Of a stretch of 46,055 nt of DNA, positions 25,001 to 33,893 are shown piece after piece (the stretch's first letter is position 1; each line of letters starts with the position of its first letter). The stretch is from an uncultured Clostridia bacterium. Its GTDB lineage: Bacteria > Bacillota > Clostridia > Peptostreptococcales > Anaerovoracaceae. The notes under the pieces were generated by a model that did not search any database, had not been told where the DNA came from, and saw nothing but the letters and a program-made list of their open reading frames with translations. The stretch covers positions 1-46,055 of the forward strand of contig CALCEY010000013.1 in the NCBI GenBank assembly GCA_937900415.1, read 5' to 3'. The translations under genes were made by a program, and so were the position numbers.

Positions 25001-26380
25001 TCATCTGTATTTTTCATTCAGTATTCTCGCTACGTATACGCCGCTGGCCGAAGCCTGAGAAAGTGAATGTGTTACACCCGAACCGTCCCCTAAAATGTAA
25101 AGGCCGTCAACCTCAGTCCGGAGATTTCCGTCCACTTCCACCTTCATGTTGTAGAATTTGACCTCTACGCCGTAAAGCAGCGTATCTTCATTGGCTGTTC
25201 CCGGAGCAATCTTGTCTAAAGCATATATCATCTCGATTATATCGTCAAGCTGTCTCTTAGGTATTACAAGGCTCAAATCTCCTGCCGTCGCTTTAAGAGT
25301 AGGTCTTGTAAAGCACTTTTCCATACGTCTCTTGCTTGATCTTCTTCCCTTGACTAAATCGCCGAAACGTTGCAGCAGCACGCCTCCGCCCAGCATATTG
25401 GAAAGCTTTGCAATAGATTCTCCGTATTCGTTGCTGTCTTCAAATGGCTCTGTGAATGTATTTGAAACTAGAAGCGCAAAGTTGGTATTTTCCGTCCTCA
25501 GCGCAGGATCCGCATAGCTGTGACCGTTTACGGTAACGATACCGTTGGTGTTCTCAGATACAACTTCGCCGTATGGATTCATACAGAATGTCCTGACCAG
25601 ATCGTTGTATTTGTCAGTCTGGTATACAAATTTGCTTTCATATACGTCGTCTGTTATATGTTTGAAAATCTCAGCAGGCAGCTCCACTCTGACGCCTATG
25701 TCCACCCTATTTTTCTTCTGCTTTATACCGAGGCCGTCGCATACGGAGCTTATCCATTTTGAACCGGAACGTCCGGCCGCAAGCACAAGCTCGCTGCAAT
25801 AAAGCTCTTCTCCCTTATCCGTAACAACCTTGAAGGTTCCGTCGTCAAGTTTTTCCACCTTATCCAGGGCTGTATAAAATTTAGTTTCTATGTGCGGCGA
25901 TATATAGTCGAATATTCTTCCGAGGATTTCAACGTTTCTGTCAGTTCCGAGATGACGTACCTTTGCTTCAAGAAGATGCAGGTCATAATGAAGCGCCTTA
26001 GTCTTCAGCTCCCTGCTGGTCTCGTAAAGCTTAGCGTCTTTTCCGCCCATGCTGCACAGAACGCTGTCGACATATTCCATAAGAGCCATGGCTTCTTCCG
26101 TGCCTACATATTTGTGCAGCTCCCCGCCGAACTGAGTAGTTATGTTGTACTTTCCGTCGGAAAGAGTACCTGCGCCTCCGTAGCCGTTCATTATATGACA
26201 CGGGCTGCATTTAACGCATGTAGGCGTAAGCCCTTTCTTTATCGGGCACTGTCTCTTTTCAAGAGGAGCTCCCTTATCAACCATAAGAACTTTAGCGCCG
26301 CAGTTTAGTTTTGTAAGTTCGTAGGCCATAAAAACGCCGCCGGCACCTGCTCCTGCGATTATTACATCATACTTATTCAA
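25001..26380 (-). CDS. FAD-dependent dehydrogenase (COG2509 family)
   Basis: A 459-residue flavoprotein with N-terminal dinucleotide motif GAGAGG (10-15), a CVKCSPC cysteine cluster near residue 56, and a second FAD-contact segment LYILGDGSGVTHSLSQAS near the C-terminus. The COG2509 family has no firm substrate. It lies upstream of the Cys-rich protein and may act with it. Confidence 0.85.
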   Translation of the reverse strand: MNKYDVIIAGAGAGGVFMAYELTKLNCGAKVLMVDKGAPLEKRQCPIKKGLTPTCVKCSPCHIMNGYGGAGTLSDGKYNITTQFGGELHKYVGTEEAMALMEYVDSVLCSMGGKDAKLYETSRELKTKALHYDLHLLEAKVRHLGTDRNVEILGRIFDYISPHIETKFYTALDKVEKLDDGTFKVVTDKGEELYCSELVLAAGRSGSKWISSVCDGLGIKQKKNRVDIGVRVELPAEIFKHITDDVYESKFVYQTDKYNDLVRTFCMNPYGEVVSENTNGIVTVNGHSYADPALRTENTNFALLVSNTFTEPFEDSNEYGESIAKLSNMLGGGVLLQRFGDLVKGRRSSKRRMEKCFTRPTLKATAGDLSLVIPKRQLDDIIEMIYALDKIAPGTANEDTLLYGVEVKFYNMKVEVDGNLRTEVDGLYILGDGSGVTHSLSQASASGVYVARILNEKYR

Positions 26381-26398
26381 CTATTATACCTCCCGTAA

Positions 26399-26427
26399 AA
26401 AGAGCCCTGTCTGCCGGGCCCTTTCAG
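26399..26427 (-). terminator. Terminator after the DUF1292 gene
   Basis: AAAGGGCCC pairs with GGGCTCTTT (one G-T pair), followed by TTTTT on the minus strand. It separates DUF1292 from the COG2509 flavoprotein gene. Confidence 0.7.
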
Positions 26428-26432
26428 TAAAA

Positions 26433-26708
26433 TTATTCTTCTTCCATTATCTTGTCAAACTCAGCCACTACCTTTTCAAATTCAGAGTCGTCTTCGATGT
26501 CCACAAGCTCGAATTCATCGTCGCCGACTTCTTTGTATCCGTAGATGTAAACGTCGTCCGTATCATCGTCCGGAATCAGGGCGATATATTCTTTTCCTTC
26601 AAAGTCGAATACTCCCATGATTTCACATTCCACTTCAGCTCCATCGTCAAACTCTAAAGTTATGAAATCAGCCTCTTCGATTTCAGGTGCTTTTTTATCT
26701 TGTGCCAT
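26433..26708 (-). CDS. DUF1292 domain-containing protein
   Basis: A 91-residue, very acidic protein with the DUF1292 strand pattern (FITLEFDDGAEVECEIMGVF, YIALIP, DVYIYGYKE). AGGAGGAATAA precedes the ATG. It lies between uvrC and the COG2509 flavoprotein gene. Function unknown. Confidence 0.92.
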   Translation of the reverse strand: MAQDKKAPEIEEADFITLEFDDGAEVECEIMGVFDFEGKEYIALIPDDDTDDVYIYGYKEVGDDEFELVDIEDDSEFEKVVAEFDKIMEEE

Positions 26709-26810
26709 TATTTATTCCTCCATAAATTTATTATAAACGTTATACAAATAGTTCCCGATATGGTTTTTTCCCGGAAACAAGGTCAGTATATCACAAAGCC
26801 CGCTCCTTTA

Positions 26811-28634
26811 TCAACTAAAATATTGTTTTACAGCCTCTGCATTGGCTCGGGTTATTCCTTCAACTTCCATAAGCTCGTCTATGCCGGCCTTTTTTATCTC
26901 CTCTATGGAATCGAAATGGGCTAAAAGAGCGTTTCTTTTAACCGGCCCTATTCCGCTTATATTGTCGAGAGCAGAGCCTATCGAATTTCTGTTTCTCAAA
27001 CCTCTGTGGTATTCTATGGCAAAGCGGTGCACTTCCTCCTGTATACGGCCGCAATACCTGTACATCATAGGCTCCTCTGTAAGCACCAGCTCATGGCCTC
27101 TTCCATTTACGAGAGCCCTTGTCCTGTGACTGTCGTCTTTGGCCATTCCAAGCACCGGTATGGAAAGCTTCATTGCGGAGAGAACTTTTTCTGCGGCCGT
27201 AACCTGTCCCCGGCCTCCATCCATGAGAATCAAATCAGGCAGCTTAGAGAAGCCCGCATCGCCTGCGGCAGCCCTCTTAAATCGTCTGTAGAGCATTTCC
27301 TGAAGACTGGCGTAGTCGTCAGGCCCGTCCACGGTCTTGATTTTAAAACGTCTGTAGTCCTTTTTTACCGGCTTTAAATTATTGAAAACCACCATAGCTC
27401 CTACGGTATCAACTCCGTTGGTATTGGAAATGTCATATGATTCTATTCTGTAAACGTCCTTTTTAACGCCTAATATTGTGTAGAGTCTGGCGTTTAGCTG
27501 TTCTTCCTTTTCCCTCGCGCTCCTAAGCTTTTCCTCTAACGTCTTTTTCATCTCTTCGACGTCCTTTTCAGCCAAATCCAGCAGCGCCTTTTTGGGGCCT
27601 CGCTGAGGAACAGTTATATGAACCCTCCTTCCGTCTTCAATTCCCCGGAGATACTCTTCTATCAGCCGGCTTTCGGCCAAAGGTCTGGCCAACACGATTT
27701 CCGGCGGTATGGAAGACCACTGGCTGTAATACTGTTTTATAAACTGTCCCACTACAGAGTCATAATCGTCTTCACCTTCGGCCTGCATGGCAAAGGTTTC
27801 CCTCCCGCTTAATTTTCCGTCTCTCACCGGAAAAAGGACGACGGAAGAGTCCTCCCCCTTTCCTACAGGTATTATCATGTCAAGGTCTTTGCCGCTTGTC
27901 ATCGTCACCCGTTGGTTCTCCTTGAGAGCGTTGACTCCGGCGATATAGTCCCTGAAGTTGGCCGCCGCTTCAAATTCAAGAGCCTCAGCCGCCTTTTCCA
28001 TCTCGTGCTTAAGGTAGTCAAGCACCTTTTTCTGTTTTCCGGACAAAAACTCCAAAACGCTGTCTATACATTTCATGTACTCATCTCTGTCCACAGTTCC
28101 TGTGCATATGCCGCAGCAGTCATTTATATGATAATTGAGACACGGTCTCTGCCCCTGCGAAAACTTTACTGCCGCACATCGCTTAAGTCTGAATATCTTA
28201 TTGAGCAGCTCTATAGTATCATTGACGGCTCCCGCGTCGCTGTACGGTCCGAAATATCTGTTTCCGTCTTTTTTGACAATTCTTGTCTTGACCACCCTCG
28301 GGAATTCTTCCGAAACGGTTACCTTGATATACGGATACGTCTTGTCGTCCCGAAGAAGCACGTTATATTTCGGAGCATACTTTTTTATGAGGTTACATTC
28401 CAAAATGAGAGCCTCCATCTCGGTCTGACACCTGATGTATTCAAATTCGGCTATATTTGCCACCATGGAACGAACCTTAGGGCTTTGATTGGCCGAACTC
28501 TGGAAATACTGCCTCACCCTGCTGCGCAGAGAAACTGCCTTGCCCACATATATTACCTGTCCTAACTTATCCTTATGCATATAAACTCCCGGTTCGTCCG
28601 GGAGTTTTTTTAAATTTTCCTTAATATCGAACAT
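26811..28634 (-). CDS. uvrC: Excinuclease ABC subunit C
   Basis: A 607-residue nucleotide excision repair endonuclease. N-terminal GIY-YIG nuclease (PGVYMH and IYVGKA, about 15-33), UvrB-interaction motif around 205-235, RNase H-like C-terminal nuclease (DGGRGQ region) and terminal helix-hairpin-helix repeats (ISGIGPVKRNALL). Full length. The first codons form a hairpin that on the opposite strand looks like an intrinsic terminator. Confidence 0.96.
   Translation of the reverse strand: MFDIKENLKKLPDEPGVYMHKDKLGQVIYVGKAVSLRSRVRQYFQSSANQSPKVRSMVANIAEFEYIRCQTEMEALILECNLIKKYAPKYNVLLRDDKTYPYIKVTVSEEFPRVVKTRIVKKDGNRYFGPYSDAGAVNDTIELLNKIFRLKRCAAVKFSQGQRPCLNYHINDCCGICTGTVDRDEYMKCIDSVLEFLSGKQKKVLDYLKHEMEKAAEALEFEAAANFRDYIAGVNALKENQRVTMTSGKDLDMIIPVGKGEDSSVVLFPVRDGKLSGRETFAMQAEGEDDYDSVVGQFIKQYYSQWSSIPPEIVLARPLAESRLIEEYLRGIEDGRRVHITVPQRGPKKALLDLAEKDVEEMKKTLEEKLRSAREKEEQLNARLYTILGVKKDVYRIESYDISNTNGVDTVGAMVVFNNLKPVKKDYRRFKIKTVDGPDDYASLQEMLYRRFKRAAAGDAGFSKLPDLILMDGGRGQVTAAEKVLSAMKLSIPVLGMAKDDSHRTRALVNGRGHELVLTEEPMMYRYCGRIQEEVHRFAIEYHRGLRNRNSIGSALDNISGIGPVKRNALLAHFDSIEEIKKAGIDELMEVEGITRANAEAVKQYFS
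28583..28611 (+). terminator. Terminator-like hairpin antisense to the uvrC start
   Basis: On the plus strand AAACTCCCGG pairs with CCGGGAGTTT around a TTCGT loop and is followed by a run of T residues. It lies inside uvrC codons for LPDEPGVY, so it may be a by-product of the conserved protein motif or a real antisense terminator. Confidence 0.4.
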
Positions 28635-28663
28635 GTCTGAATGTCCGGCGTTTAACCATAAGC

Positions 28664-30049
28664 TTAAAAGCGCCAGCCCCTCCTCTTAAGATCTTCTTCA
28701 CGTTCCAGTTGCCTTAAGGCTTCTTCCTCTAATTTTCTCTTCCTTATTCTGGCAAACTTCCTCTTGTTTTTTATCCTTATTGATATTATAGCTATGAAAC
28801 CTATTAAAAATACAGCGATAAAAGCTCCGATAAGTACGGTCTGAAGATTGCTTATACCTATAGCTGAAAGGAACCAGCCCTCTTTGACGTCCTCAGCGGC
28901 AAGCAAATCCACCGTCTTTTTACGCTCGCCAGCTATGTATATTTCCACAACGCCTATTTTCTGTCCTTTGGCGACGGGAGCAAGCAGACTGTCCGTATAT
29001 ATACATTCAGTGGATACGAGTGAGGCTGAAACACCCTCCGGCAAGTTAATATATCCGTTATCTGCTGCGACGGCCTTTACTTTATTCACCGCTCCTCCGA
29101 GAAGCTTTACTTTGCCGAATTCCTTACCCTTTTCAAATACGGTATATTTTGACACGTTGGCCTTGCCGTAATCCATAAGCTTTTTAATGTCGCTGTACCG
29201 GCCTTCAATGCTGCTGCCCATAACAACCGAATAAACCTCAAGGCCGTCTGCGTCAAGTCCTGTCGTCATAGTAGCGTTTCCCTCTCCGACATATCCCGTC
29301 TTGCCGCCGAATACACCCTCGTACTTGTCCACCTTAATTTTCTTGCCGTTTATTTCTTTGTCTGCTCCCTTAAGAAAGTAATTGGTGTTTTCAAGCTTTC
29401 TTTCTTTATATGCCTCTGTAGCCGGTATGGTGTGCTCTGCCGTTCCCGCTATTCTTCTTACCGTTTCATTAGAAAGAGCCTCTTTGGCAATCAACGCCAT
29501 GTCTTTAGCCGTTGAATAATGTTCATCGCTTGCAATGCCGCTGGGATTGACGAAATTTGTTCCCGAGCAGCCTATAGATTTGGCCCTCTCGTTCATCATC
29601 ACCGAAAACTCGTCTACAGAACCGGATGTCGCAATAGCCAAAGCCACGGCCGCGTCATTGCCCGATTCCAGCAACATACCGTATAGCAGCTCCTCTACGG
29701 TTATCTTCTCTCCCGGCTGCAAATATATTTTCGTTTCAGGCATGGATGCAGCTTCTCCGGTCACTTCCACCACCTGATCAAGCTGAAGATTTTCAACTGC
29801 CAAAAGAGCAGTCATCAGCTTGGTCATGCTGGCCGGAGCCATCTTCTCGTCGGCATTTTTCTCCCATATAATCTCGCCGGTATCTTCGCAGAAAATTACA
29901 GCCGCTTTCCCTTCGATGTCTATGGCGTCTGCATTTTTTGACGAATCCGAAGTTTCATCGGCAAAGACGGGAATCGCATAAACCGAACATAAAAATACGA
30001 CTGATAAAACACAAAAAAACTTTTTGAAATTCTTTCTTAAACTTATCAT
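28664..30049 (-). CDS. dacF: D-alanyl-D-alanine carboxypeptidase (PBP5/DacF type)
   Basis: A 461-residue secreted serine peptidase that trims peptidoglycan stem peptides. Signal peptide (about 1-30), SxxK motif with Ser74-Lys77, SGN at 129-131, KTG at 250-252, a PBP5 C-terminal beta domain and a C-terminal membrane helix (about 405-427) with a basic cytoplasmic tail. Last gene of the serC-apgM run. Confidence 0.93.
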   Translation of the reverse strand: MISLRKNFKKFFCVLSVVFLCSVYAIPVFADETSDSSKNADAIDIEGKAAVIFCEDTGEIIWEKNADEKMAPASMTKLMTALLAVENLQLDQVVEVTGEAASMPETKIYLQPGEKITVEELLYGMLLESGNDAAVALAIATSGSVDEFSVMMNERAKSIGCSGTNFVNPSGIASDEHYSTAKDMALIAKEALSNETVRRIAGTAEHTIPATEAYKERKLENTNYFLKGADKEINGKKIKVDKYEGVFGGKTGYVGEGNATMTTGLDADGLEVYSVVMGSSIEGRYSDIKKLMDYGKANVSKYTVFEKGKEFGKVKLLGGAVNKVKAVAADNGYINLPEGVSASLVSTECIYTDSLLAPVAKGQKIGVVEIYIAGERKKTVDLLAAEDVKEGWFLSAIGISNLQTVLIGAFIAVFLIGFIAIISIRIKNKRKFARIRKRKLEEEALRQLEREEDLKRRGWRF

Positions 30050-30065
30050 CCCTGTAATCTCTCTG

Positions 30066-31292
30066 TTACTTATTTACTCCAAAGAAGAAATCCGTCATTT
30101 CATACCCGTTTTCAAAGTGGTTCCCTGAAGCGATGGCCGCTCTTTCGTTGAACTGCTTGCTGAAATCAGGCTCAGTTTCCCTGCTGCTGTCATATATCAC
30201 GAATGGAACCGGGTCTGAAGTATGGGTTCTTATAGCCAGCGGCGTTCTGTGATCCGGAACAATCAGGATTTTATAATCGTCTCCTGAATTTTTCAGATAT
30301 TCAACCACAGGCTTCACCGCCCTCTGATCTATGTATTCGGCGCATCTTATCTTGTTCTTCAAATTCCCCTGATGAGAACATTCATCTGTGCCCTCTAAAT
30401 GCAGATACACGAAATCCTGTCCTCTTTCAAAAGCGTCTACAGCCGCTTTTGCCTTTCCCTCAAAGTTTGTGTTTATACTGCCGTTAGCTCCGTCAACCTG
30501 AATTATTTCAAGGCCGGCAAACATTCCTATACCCTTTATCAGATCCACGGCTGAAATAACGCTGCCTTTCACGCCGTATTTTTCTCCGAAATCAGGAAGC
30601 TTCGGTCTTGTTCCCTGCCCCCATATCCATATTCCGTTGGCAGGATTCAGCCCTCTCCTTTCTCTTTCCTTGTTCACCGGATGGTCTTTCAGCAGCTCGT
30701 AGCTTTTTTCAGCCATCTCCGCAAACAATTTTCCATCTCTTCCCTTTGGCAGATAGTCTCCCAGCCTCCTGTCCAGAATATCGTGAGGCGGAATCATGAC
30801 GCATTCTGCGGGTTGTTCGCTTATAACCATGCAATGCCTATACTGGGTACCCAAATAAAATTTTATATTGTCTTTGGAAAAAGCTTTCTTTACGACTTCA
30901 AGAAGCTCCGCTGCCTCTTCTGTAGTTATATCGCCCGCTGCATGATCTTTGATGGAAAAATCAGAATATATTCCCGAATCCGACGGCGACAGAGTAACGA
31001 AATTAACTCTGAAGGATTCGTCTGTATCATTCATATCTATCCCCAACGCGCCTGCCTCCAGCGGCGATCTTCCCGTCAGATACCTTTTTGGATCATAACC
31101 CATTACCGACAGGTTGGCCGAATCGCTTCCGGGACTGATTCCCTCAGGAACGGTACGGCATGTTCCTATCATTCCCTTAGACGCCAAATCATCCATACAA
31201 GGAAGCAGGGCCTCCTCAAGAGGGGTCCTGCCGCCTAAGCTGTCTATCGGATCGTCAGCCGACCCGTCAGGTACAACTATTAAAAATCTCAT
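30066..31292 (-). CDS. apgM: Cofactor-independent phosphoglycerate mutase (ApgM type)
   Basis: A 408-residue metalloenzyme of the alkaline phosphatase superfamily interconverting 3- and 2-phosphoglycerate. N-terminal metal motif VPDGSADDP and the catalytic serine in SPGSDSANLSVMGYDP (about Ser56). The family is common in archaea and patchy in bacteria. It lies between serC and dacF on one transcript; 3-phosphoglycerate is also the substrate for the first step of serine synthesis. Confidence 0.92.
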   Translation of the reverse strand: MRFLIVVPDGSADDPIDSLGGRTPLEEALLPCMDDLASKGMIGTCRTVPEGISPGSDSANLSVMGYDPKRYLTGRSPLEAGALGIDMNDTDESFRVNFVTLSPSDSGIYSDFSIKDHAAGDITTEEAAELLEVVKKAFSKDNIKFYLGTQYRHCMVISEQPAECVMIPPHDILDRRLGDYLPKGRDGKLFAEMAEKSYELLKDHPVNKERERRGLNPANGIWIWGQGTRPKLPDFGEKYGVKGSVISAVDLIKGIGMFAGLEIIQVDGANGSINTNFEGKAKAAVDAFERGQDFVYLHLEGTDECSHQGNLKNKIRCAEYIDQRAVKPVVEYLKNSGDDYKILIVPDHRTPLAIRTHTSDPVPFVIYDSSRETEPDFSKQFNERAAIASGNHFENGYEMTDFFFGVNK

Positions 31293-31375
31293 ATCTCTTT
31301 ATTACTCCTAATCTGTCTTGTCTTTTATCTCTCGCGGTTTTATCTGTTTTATCCGCTTCGTCCGTATCGCCCTTT

Positions 31376-32467
31376 TTATCTGTTTTCTTTCTCGAATTTT
31401 TTCATAAAGTCGATGAGCGCATCTACACCTTCCATCGTCATGGCATTATAAACGCTTGCTCTCATGCCTCCTATTGATCTGTGACCGGCAAGATTTACAA
31501 GCCCCTCTTCTTTTGCTTCAGCTACGAATTTCTTGTCAAGAGCCTCGTCGCCCGTTACAAACACTACATTCATCATTGAGCGGTCTTCCTTTGTCACAGG
31601 GCATTTATACAAGCTGCTGGAGTCTATATATCCGTAGAGCTTTTCTGCCTTGGCTTTATTACGCTCATACATGGCCTCAAGGCCGCCTGTTTCCTTGATG
31701 TGCTTGAATACTTCTCCGGCCACATATATTGAGAAGCATGGAGGGGTATTATACATTGAACCGTTTTCATCATGTATCTTGTAATCAAGATAAGTAGGGA
31801 CTTCTTTTCCTGCAAAGCCTATCAAATCCTCTCTTATTATAACTATGGTAACTCCCGCGGGGCCTACGTTTTTCTGTGCGCCTGCCCAAATTAAACCGAA
31901 CTTGCTCACATCTACAGGAGCTGAAAGGATACATGAGGACATGTCGGCTACCAGAGGTATATCTCCCACATCAGGCACATAATTATATGCCGTTCCGTAA
32001 ATCGTATTGTTTGACGTTATGTATACATAATCGGAATCAGGTCTTACCTGTTCCTTTCCGAACTTCGGAACCCAGGTAAAAGTGTCATCCTCCGACGAGG
32101 CTATAACTTTTATATCTCCGAACTTACAGGCCTCCTTATATGCCTTTTTTGCCCATGTTCCCGTAATTGCATAATCTGCTTTTTTGCTGTTTCTCATAAG
32201 ATTTAACGGGATCATGGAAAATTGAAGCGTTCCTCCACCCTGAACAAAAAGCACCCTGTAGTTATCGGGGATATTCATAAGTTCCCTGAGATCTGCCTCA
32301 GCTTCTTCTATGATATTCTTAAAATAGGACGAACGATGGCTCATCTCCATTACGGACTGACCGCTGCCTTTATAGTTGAGCAAATCTTCTCTTACTTTTT
32401 CCAGAACGGGCAAAGGCAATACCGACGGACCCGCTGAAAAATTATAAACTCTATCATATGCTGTCAT
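31376..32467 (-). CDS. serC: Phosphoserine aminotransferase
   Basis: A 363-residue PLP enzyme converting 3-phosphohydroxypyruvate to phosphoserine with glutamate. FSAGPSVLP at the N-terminus and PLP lysine Lys199 in AGAQKNVGPAG. GGAGG precedes the ATG. It is divergent from serA, and the two share a palindromic promoter region. The 83-bp gap to apgM is rich in GATAAA but holds no gene. Confidence 0.95.
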   Translation of the reverse strand: MTAYDRVYNFSAGPSVLPLPVLEKVREDLLNYKGSGQSVMEMSHRSSYFKNIIEEAEADLRELMNIPDNYRVLFVQGGGTLQFSMIPLNLMRNSKKADYAITGTWAKKAYKEACKFGDIKVIASSEDDTFTWVPKFGKEQVRPDSDYVYITSNNTIYGTAYNYVPDVGDIPLVADMSSCILSAPVDVSKFGLIWAGAQKNVGPAGVTIVIIREDLIGFAGKEVPTYLDYKIHDENGSMYNTPPCFSIYVAGEVFKHIKETGGLEAMYERNKAKAEKLYGYIDSSSLYKCPVTKEDRSMMNVVFVTGDEALDKKFVAEAKEEGLVNLAGHRSIGGMRASVYNAMTMEGVDALIDFMKKFEKENR

Positions 32468-32501
32468 AATGAACCTCCGCTTAAAAAAAAATATATATTA
32501 T

Positions 32502-32530
32502 ATTGTATCACTTTACCTAATTCGAGTAAA
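32502..32530 (-). promoter_or_regulatory. serC promoter, overlapping the ser palindrome
   Basis: On the minus strand TTTACT (32530-32525), a 17-nt spacer and TACAAT (32507-32502). The -35 box lies in one arm of the 32506-32536 palindrome and the -10 box touches the other arm. Confidence 0.6.
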
Positions 32531-32536
32531 GTGATA
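32506..32536. promoter_or_regulatory. Perfect palindrome between serC and serA (candidate operator)
   Basis: TATCACTTTAC is followed, after a 9-nt centre, by GTAAAGTGATA, an exact 11-bp inverted repeat. Both divergent promoters are built into it. One dimeric regulator, or RNA polymerase competition itself, could control both serine genes. I do not recognise the motif. Confidence 0.75.
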
Positions 32537-32540
32537 TACT
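32512..32540 (+). promoter_or_regulatory. serA promoter, overlapping the ser palindrome
   Basis: TTTACC (32512-32517), a 17-nt spacer and TATACT (32535-32540). It is nearly the mirror image of the serC promoter, so the two opposed polymerases would occupy the same DNA. Confidence 0.6.
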
Positions 32541-32581
32541 GTTTAGAAAATCATAAATCTTGTATTCAAAAGGAGGAAGGT

Positions 32582-33790
32582 ATGTTCAGAATATCGACAC
32601 TCAACAAAATCTCAAGCAAAGGACTTGACCTCTTAAACGAAAAATATACTCTGACAGAAAATACAGAAGACGCCGACGGAATTCTGGTGCGCAGTCAGGA
32701 TATGAATTCAATGGAGCTTTCACCTAATCTTAAAGCTATCGCCAGAGCAGGCGCCGGAGTAAACAACATTCCTCTTGACAAATGTTCGGAAAAGGGCATA
32801 GTGGTCTTCAATACGCCCGGAGCCAATGCCAACGCAGTCAAGGAACTGGTCATAGCAGGACTTCTGATGGCTGCACGAAACCTTCCGAAAGCTCTTTCGT
32901 GGACTGCCGCTCTCGATGAAAACGTAAGCGCGACGGTAGAAAAAGGCAAGGCGCAGTTTGCCGGCACTGAAATTTCAGGAAAGACGCTGGGAATAGTCGG
33001 TCTAGGCGCCATAGGAAAAAAAGTCGCAGTCGCAGCAAACGCTCTCGGCATGAATGTTCTGGGCTTTGACCCTTATTTTACAGGAGAAGCTGAAAATTTA
33101 AAAATTTATTCCTCCATAGAAGAAATGCTTCCCGAATGCGACTATGTAACCATTCATGTCCCTGTAACAGACGGCACCAAGGGAATGTTCGACAAATGTC
33201 TGCTGGATAAAATGAAGCCTTCTGCCGTTTTACTCAACTTCTCAAGAGATAAACTGGTAAAGGACGACGACCTGCTGGCCTCCATCGAGGCCGGAAAACC
33301 TGCCGTTTACGTCACGGATTTTCCTAACGATGTCCTTGCCGGCAAAATCTGTCAAACTGAGAAAGATAAGATATGCGATTTGTCAGAGGGAAACGAACGC
33401 TGCGCTATAAATGACAAAATAATTTTTCTTCCTCATCTCGGGGCTTCCACAGCCGAAGCCGAAGAGAACTGCGCAGTTATGGCTACGGAACAGTTAATGG
33501 ATTATTTTCAGAACGGAAACATTATCAATTCCGTAAATTTCCCGAAAACAGACATGGGTCCTATTAAAAATTTTGCGAGAATCGCTTTCTTTACAAAGGG
33601 CTGTCAGGATCCCGCATCGTCAGCAGCTTCAATCCTAAAGAGAAACGGAATCAAGGTTTCAACTCTTTTGGGAGGTACAAAAGGAAATTATGGATACGCC
33701 CTCGCGGAAACAGAGCTTTCTTCAGTTCCAGACATGGAAATCACAGAAGAATACATCATAAAACACGCAGTTTTCAATCCTGAAATTTAG
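32582..33790 (+). CDS. serA: Phosphoglycerate dehydrogenase
   Basis: A 402-residue NAD-dependent enzyme oxidising 3-phosphoglycerate, the first step of serine synthesis. Nucleotide motif GLGAIG (140-145), catalytic region FSRDKL in place of the usual ARG-type loop, and the C-terminal histidine in LPHLGAST. About 90 residues follow the catalytic domain, an ACT-like position. I start at ATG 32582, which has AGGAGG seven bases upstream. Confidence 0.93.
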   Translation: MFRISTLNKISSKGLDLLNEKYTLTENTEDADGILVRSQDMNSMELSPNLKAIARAGAGVNNIPLDKCSEKGIVVFNTPGANANAVKELVIAGLLMAARNLPKALSWTAALDENVSATVEKGKAQFAGTEISGKTLGIVGLGAIGKKVAVAANALGMNVLGFDPYFTGEAENLKIYSSIEEMLPECDYVTIHVPVTDGTKGMFDKCLLDKMKPSAVLLNFSRDKLVKDDDLLASIEAGKPAVYVTDFPNDVLAGKICQTEKDKICDLSEGNERCAINDKIIFLPHLGASTAEAEENCAVMATEQLMDYFQNGNIINSVNFPKTDMGPIKNFARIAFFTKGCQDPASSAASILKRNGIKVSTLLGGTKGNYGYALAETELSSVPDMEITEEYIIKHAVFNPEI

Positions 33791-33883
33791 CTGAGAAATG
33801 ACTTTCTCAGCTCAGCTTCCGAAAAGAAAGCCTGCTTAGGCAGTAAAAAGCAGCCGGCGCATGCTGCATGCGCCAGGCTGCTT
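33791..33883. terminator. Double terminator between serA and the convergent membrane gene
   Basis: First hairpin CTGAGAAA/TTTCTCAG (33791-33810) directly after the serA stop. Second hairpin at 33848-33883 with arms AAGCAGCCGGCGCATG and CATGCGCCAGGCTGCTT (one bulged A), with T-rich flanks on both sides. Together they serve both convergent genes. Confidence 0.8.
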
Positions 33884-33893
33884 CTTTATATCA

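Noticed and set aside
31293..31375. Tandem GATAAA repeats as a regulatory element
   Set aside because: Four scattered copies in a purine-rich 83-bp spacer with irregular spacing; chance is sufficient.
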